A stretch of DNA of 24,115 nucleotides, taken from contig CAJJUK010000023.1 of the NCBI GenBank assembly GCA_905195085.1, positions 1 to 24,115 of the forward strand, written 5' to 3'. The stretch comes from an uncultured Christensenella sp. (GTDB taxonomy: Bacteria; Bacillota; Clostridia; Christensenellales; UBA1242). The notes beneath the pieces were generated by a model that worked only from the letters and a program-made list of their open reading frames with translations, ran no database searches and was not told the DNA's origin. This document shows, one piece after another, positions 21,645 through 24,115 of this stretch. Every line of letters begins with the position of its first letter. Positions within the stretch are counted from its first letter, which is position 1. A program made the position numbers and the translations under genes.

Positions 21645-22523
21645 TTATCTGGCAAAGAAGTCCTCCATTTCTCTGAAGTAGAATTTGATAACTTCCCAAA
21701 GACGATTTGCAAAGTTGTAATCATAGACAATAAATTCCGCTCTGCCAACAATATAGTCTTCATTGCAGAAACCATTTTCACGACAATCGGACGAATATTC
21801 TCTGTTGTCGCCCATATAGAAGACCATATTATCTGGAACTTGAACATAGACCAGTCCACTCTCAGAAACATAATACCCATCACTGTCAACCTCATAACGA
21901 GCAAGAAAAGTTGAATAGAAATTATATTCATATTCCCAAGAACCTATTGGAGCGGTTACAATTTGAGATTTAGCTTTATGAATCCAAAGCGTTTCACTGT
22001 TGTAAATTTGATAACCATTTTCGCCATTTTCTTTTACCAATGCTTGTTCATCACTGTAATCCTCAGGATTGACACCACTTGGGATTCTGTAGAAATAAAA
22101 ACATTCTGCACCATTTGGAGATTCTCCTTTTGCAATTGTAATGTAATCTCCTTCCTTCGCCATCAATCGCTTAATGACACTTGAAGAGCCTGGTCGTTCA
22201 ACAACAATGATGTCAAAAATTTCAGGATTTGTGATTTTGTCAACATACACTGCATCATAAGCCAAGTTTTGTGCATTTTCGGTGTCATTAATAAGTTGTT
22301 CTTCCGTGATTTGACTGTTGAGTGTTGGCATCATTGAAACGCCTCTGACCTCATAAAATTTGTGAGTGGTAATGAAAACTGTGTACCAAGCAAAGAAAAT
22401 CAGAAAAAATATCAATATAATATAAAGAAAAATATGCGTGGTAAAATACAACGCAAGATGTTTTGTTTCATCTTTCACTTTTTCTTCACTATATTGAATG
22501 AAATCTTTGTTATATTTACTCAA
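21645..22523 (-). CDS. lepB: Type I signal peptidase
   Basis: 292 residues from the TTG at 22523, chosen because GGAG lies seven bases upstream; a TTG six bases earlier is less well placed. One N-terminal membrane helix at about 29-52. Catalytic Ser in GVSMMP (Ser63), Lys in SVIKRLMAKEGD (Lys118), and the conserved GDNREYSSDCR box near 238-248. Cleaves signal peptides of exported proteins at the outer face of the membrane. An insert of about 60 residues before the GDNR box makes it longer than the minimal enzyme. Lies 16 bases after queH; probably the same transcript. Confidence 0.9.
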   Translation of the reverse strand: MSKYNKDFIQYSEEKVKDETKHLALYFTTHIFLYIILIFFLIFFAWYTVFITTHKFYEVRGVSMMPTLNSQITEEQLINDTENAQNLAYDAVYVDKITNPEIFDIIVVERPGSSSVIKRLMAKEGDYITIAKGESPNGAECFYFYRIPSGVNPEDYSDEQALVKENGENGYQIYNSETLWIHKAKSQIVTAPIGSWEYEYNFYSTFLARYEVDSDGYYVSESGLVYVQVPDNMVFYMGDNREYSSDCRENGFCNEDYIVGRAEFIVYDYNFANRLWEVIKFYFREMEDFFAR

Positions 22524-22539
22524 AATCAATCTCCAAAAT

Positions 22540-23085
22540 TTATTTTTTCAAATTCCAGTTCGCAAAACTGCAACCACAATAATTTTGTCTGTAAAGTTCA
22601 AGTTCCTTGGAAAGATTGATGCTTCTCAAATATCCATCTTTCTTTTTGAAACTTTCTGGCAAAAATTCAATCTCTGCTTCTTTTGAAATTTCTTCTCCCA
22701 CCTTGTTTATGACCAAGGTATTTTTATGTGGACTCACAGAAAGTGTGGTTGCAAAAATTTCGAATCCATTTTCTTTGGCATATCTTGCAGTGCCATTCAA
22801 TCTGAAAAGAAAGCATTTTTCACATCTAGCCCCACCTTCTCTTTCATTTTCAAGTCCTTCAACAAACTTGCGCCACCCAGCATTGTCGTAATCATAATCA
22901 ATGAAAGGGACATTGAAAAATTCACAAACTTTTTGTTGCTCACCCTTTCTTTTTTCGTATTCTTCTCTTGGTTCAATGTTTGGATTAAAATAGAAAACGG
23001 TCACATCAAAGTCATCTTTCAACCTTTCAATAACAACCGTCGAACATGGGCCACAACAAGAATGTAACAACAATTTTTTCTTCAT
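22540..23085 (-). CDS. queH: QueH epoxyqueuosine reductase
   Basis: 181 residues from the ATG at 23085; a longer frame would start inside the promoter. Conserved HSCCGPCS at the N-terminus (Cys10, Cys11, Cys14), then YFNPNIEPREEYEKR, EKCFLFRL, FATTLSVSPHKN, KKDGYLRS and a C-terminal YCGCSF: the QueH family, an iron-sulfur enzyme that makes queuosine in tRNA from epoxyqueuosine in place of QueG. The start has no Shine-Dalgarno, and the perfect promoter ends 7 bases before, so the message is leaderless. Followed closely by the signal peptidase gene. Confidence 0.93.
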   Translation of the reverse strand: MKKKLLLHSCCGPCSTVVIERLKDDFDVTVFYFNPNIEPREEYEKRKGEQQKVCEFFNVPFIDYDYDNAGWRKFVEGLENEREGGARCEKCFLFRLNGTARYAKENGFEIFATTLSVSPHKNTLVINKVGEEISKEAEIEFLPESFKKKDGYLRSINLSKELELYRQNYCGCSFANWNLKK

Positions 23086-23092
23086 GCCCCAA

Positions 23093-23121
23093 ATTATACT
23101 TTCTTTTGAAAATTTTGTCAA
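23093..23121 (-). promoter_or_regulatory. Perfect consensus promoter of queH
   Basis: On the minus strand -35 TTGACA (23116-23121), 17-base spacer and -10 TATAAT (23093-23098), both hexamers perfect. The expected transcription start (about 23086) is at the start codon, giving a leaderless message for queH. Confidence 0.85.
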
Positions 23122-23309
23122 CAAGAAAACTTTTATATGAAACTATTTCTCTTTTTCTTAGAATCTTTCACTTCGCAAGAAAGTTGCAACAAAACGCCAA
23201 CACGCAAAGTGGAGTGCGTTTTCGTTTGGTCGCAAGGGCGAAAAAACAAATGTAACCGCGATGCTTTTTGACATTTTTGGCAAAAATGAGCCAAAGTGCA
23301 GTTTTTCGC
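23122..23309. other. Non-coding gap with hairpins between queH and the ArsR gene
   Basis: No gene is supported. It holds AAAACGC (23191-23197) with GCGTTTT (23216-23222), containing an inner CAC/GTG; and GGCGAAAAA (23237-23245) with TTTTTCGCC (23302-23310) around an inner CATTTTT/AAAAATG hairpin. The right outer arm abuts the ArsR stop codon, so the structure probably ends that leftward transcript. It resembles the structure at 21106-21194. Confidence 0.55.
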
Positions 23310-23645
23310 CTAAGACAAACTTTTGACGGCATACATCATCATTTCATTGACAATTGGAGATTTGATGCGATAAATCAAAATCTTCCCCTCTCTCTTATAT
23401 TCCACCATGTCTTGATCTTTCAAAGTTTTAAGTTGATGAGAGATGGTTGTTTGATTGATTCCAAGAAGTTTTGACAGATCATTCACGCACAATTCTTTGA
23501 TTGAAAGAGCGGACAAAATTTTGATTCTTGTCTGATCTGAAAAATTTTGAAAATATAGTGCCAACTTGTTTGTGCAGCTGTCATTTGGAAGCAGATCCTG
23601 CATTTCAAATTTGTTTCTTTCGGTAATTCTCAACAATTTATTCAT
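23310..23645 (-). CDS. ArsR/SmtB-family transcriptional repressor
   Basis: 111 residues from the ATG at 23645, chosen because AAAAAGGAGAAAAA precedes it. A winged-helix domain: FSDQTRIKILSAL, then ELCVNDLSKLLGINQTTISHQLKTLKDQDMVEYKREGKILIYRI. The ELCVxDL motif is the usual alpha-3 metal-sensing sequence of CadC/ArsR proteins, but here the second Cys is replaced by Asn (ELCVND), so the metal site may differ or be lost. No metal transporter or efflux gene is visible nearby. The N-terminus is extended with a Cys (DSCTNK) that could supply another ligand. Confidence 0.85.
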   Translation of the reverse strand: MNKLLRITERNKFEMQDLLPNDSCTNKLALYFQNFSDQTRIKILSALSIKELCVNDLSKLLGINQTTISHQLKTLKDQDMVEYKREGKILIYRIKSPIVNEMMMYAVKSLS

Positions 23646-23779
23646 TTTTTCTCCTTTTTGGTAACATTTAACCTTTCGCTCACATATATTAAACCAAAGC
23701 AACAAACATTAAGACAACTTCTTAATGGTTGTGCTGAAAGATTTTTCTTTCAATAATATTTTCCCAAACAAAAGATAAA

Positions 23780-23812
23780 AAGTCAAAAGGAAAAGAAATC
23801 TCTTTTGGACTT
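23780..23812. promoter_or_regulatory. Hairpin in the region between the ArsR gene and the small 3' gene
   Basis: AAGTCAAAAG (23780-23789) pairs with CTTTTGGACTT (23802-23812), with one bulged G and a 12-base loop. It lies upstream of the small Leu/Asn-rich gene in the divergent gap (23646-23845). It may be a leader structure or ArsR operator; not decisive. Confidence 0.35.
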
Positions 23813-23845
23813 ATTTTGAAATATTTTGTTGAAAAGGAGGGAATT

Positions 23846-24013
23846 ATGTCACAAGATATTTTATGGGTGTTTTTGCTTTCGGTATTAAGCTCTTCAAATG
23901 ATACAAATCTTGCAACCAACACAAACATCTTGCTTCTGCTTTTGCTTGGGCTCTCAAACAGCAACAATAACAACAATTTCCAAGGTTGCCGTTGTTTTAA
24001 TAACTTAATTTAA
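23846..24013 (+). CDS. Small Leu/Asn-rich membrane-type protein
   Basis: 55 residues from the ATG at 23846, which has a perfect AAGGAGG five bases upstream. A hydrophobic segment ILWVFLLSVL near the start, a second run LLLLLLGLS near 29-37, then a five-Asn run and a Cys-rich GCRCFNN tail. No known family, but short proteins of this design are frequent in clostridial genomes. The opposite-strand frame in the same place is its reflection and was left out. Confidence 0.6.
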   Translation: MSQDILWVFLLSVLSSSNDTNLATNTNILLLLLLGLSNSNNNNNFQGCRCFNNLI

Positions 24014-24115
24014 AAAAATTAATTTTTATTGCAAATTTTTATCCTCAATTTTCCGAATAAAAAAATTTTTTCTGCTGTTAAATAAATAGAAAAAAATTCC
24101 AAAAAAATATTTTTA

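Noticed and set aside
23046..23474. Plus-strand frames across the queH promoter and the ArsR gene
   Set aside because: They overlap a perfect promoter and a clear ArsR gene; no ribosome binding site or domain.
1..24115. CRISPR array, retron or diversity-generating element
   Set aside because: No regular direct repeats with spacers and no reverse transcriptase motif were found on either strand.

Overview
The window is very A+T-rich with mostly good AGGAG-type ribosome binding sites. The right-hand genes (rubrerythrin, HU, type I signal peptidase, the iron-sulfur queuosine enzyme QueH, an ArsR regulator, a GPH-type sugar transporter) suggest a chromosome of an anaerobic low-GC Bacillota, probably a gut-type clostridium. 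Genus cannot be told from the sequence alone.

Left two thirds (about 1-16,050): an integrated mobile element. On the minus strand, read from about 13,000 down to 118, lies a long series of closely packed genes. They are three small early genes, a winged-helix replication-initiator-like protein, a small very hydrophobic protein, three large proteins each with an N-terminal membrane anchor and a beta-rich outer part, and a 300-bp non-coding block of hairpins with a shrunken tRNA-His-like fold. Then come a strongly translated 77-residue membrane or secreted protein followed by a terminator, a membrane-anchored P-loop ATPase that resembles the Zot/pI assembly ATPases of filamentous phages, and about ten small genes of mostly unknown function. 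These last include tandem paralogs, a DUF2786-like protein, DUF4417, and an MGGRGSS-type zinc metallopeptidase. Capsid, portal, terminase and relaxase genes are not seen. The best single hypothesis is an inovirus-like (filamentous-phage-like) integrated element, but this is inference.

The control region at about 13,030-13,420 is a divergent lysogeny switch. A Cro-like HTH gene points left, and an ImmR-type XRE repressor, an ImmA-type HExxH protease and a large serine recombinase point right. Four inverted-repeat operators built on (T)CGCA/TTGCAA half-sites lie in and around the two promoters. The repressor mRNA looks leaderless. The recombinase lies at the right edge, and its reading frame runs through a terminator hairpin into what may be host flank, so the right attachment site is probably near 15,950-16,060. 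The left junction was not identified and may be outside the window.

Right third (16,068-24,115): a membrane protein of unknown function, a lipoprotein, the GPH transporter, an unrecognised conserved protein, rubrerythrin, HU, and a signal peptidase and QueH pair whose promoter is a perfect consensus placed so that queH is leaderless. An ArsR-type repressor and a 55-residue Leu/Asn-rich small protein follow. Two host intergenic regions carry related multi-hairpin structures bounded by GGCGAAAAA / TTTTTCGCC.
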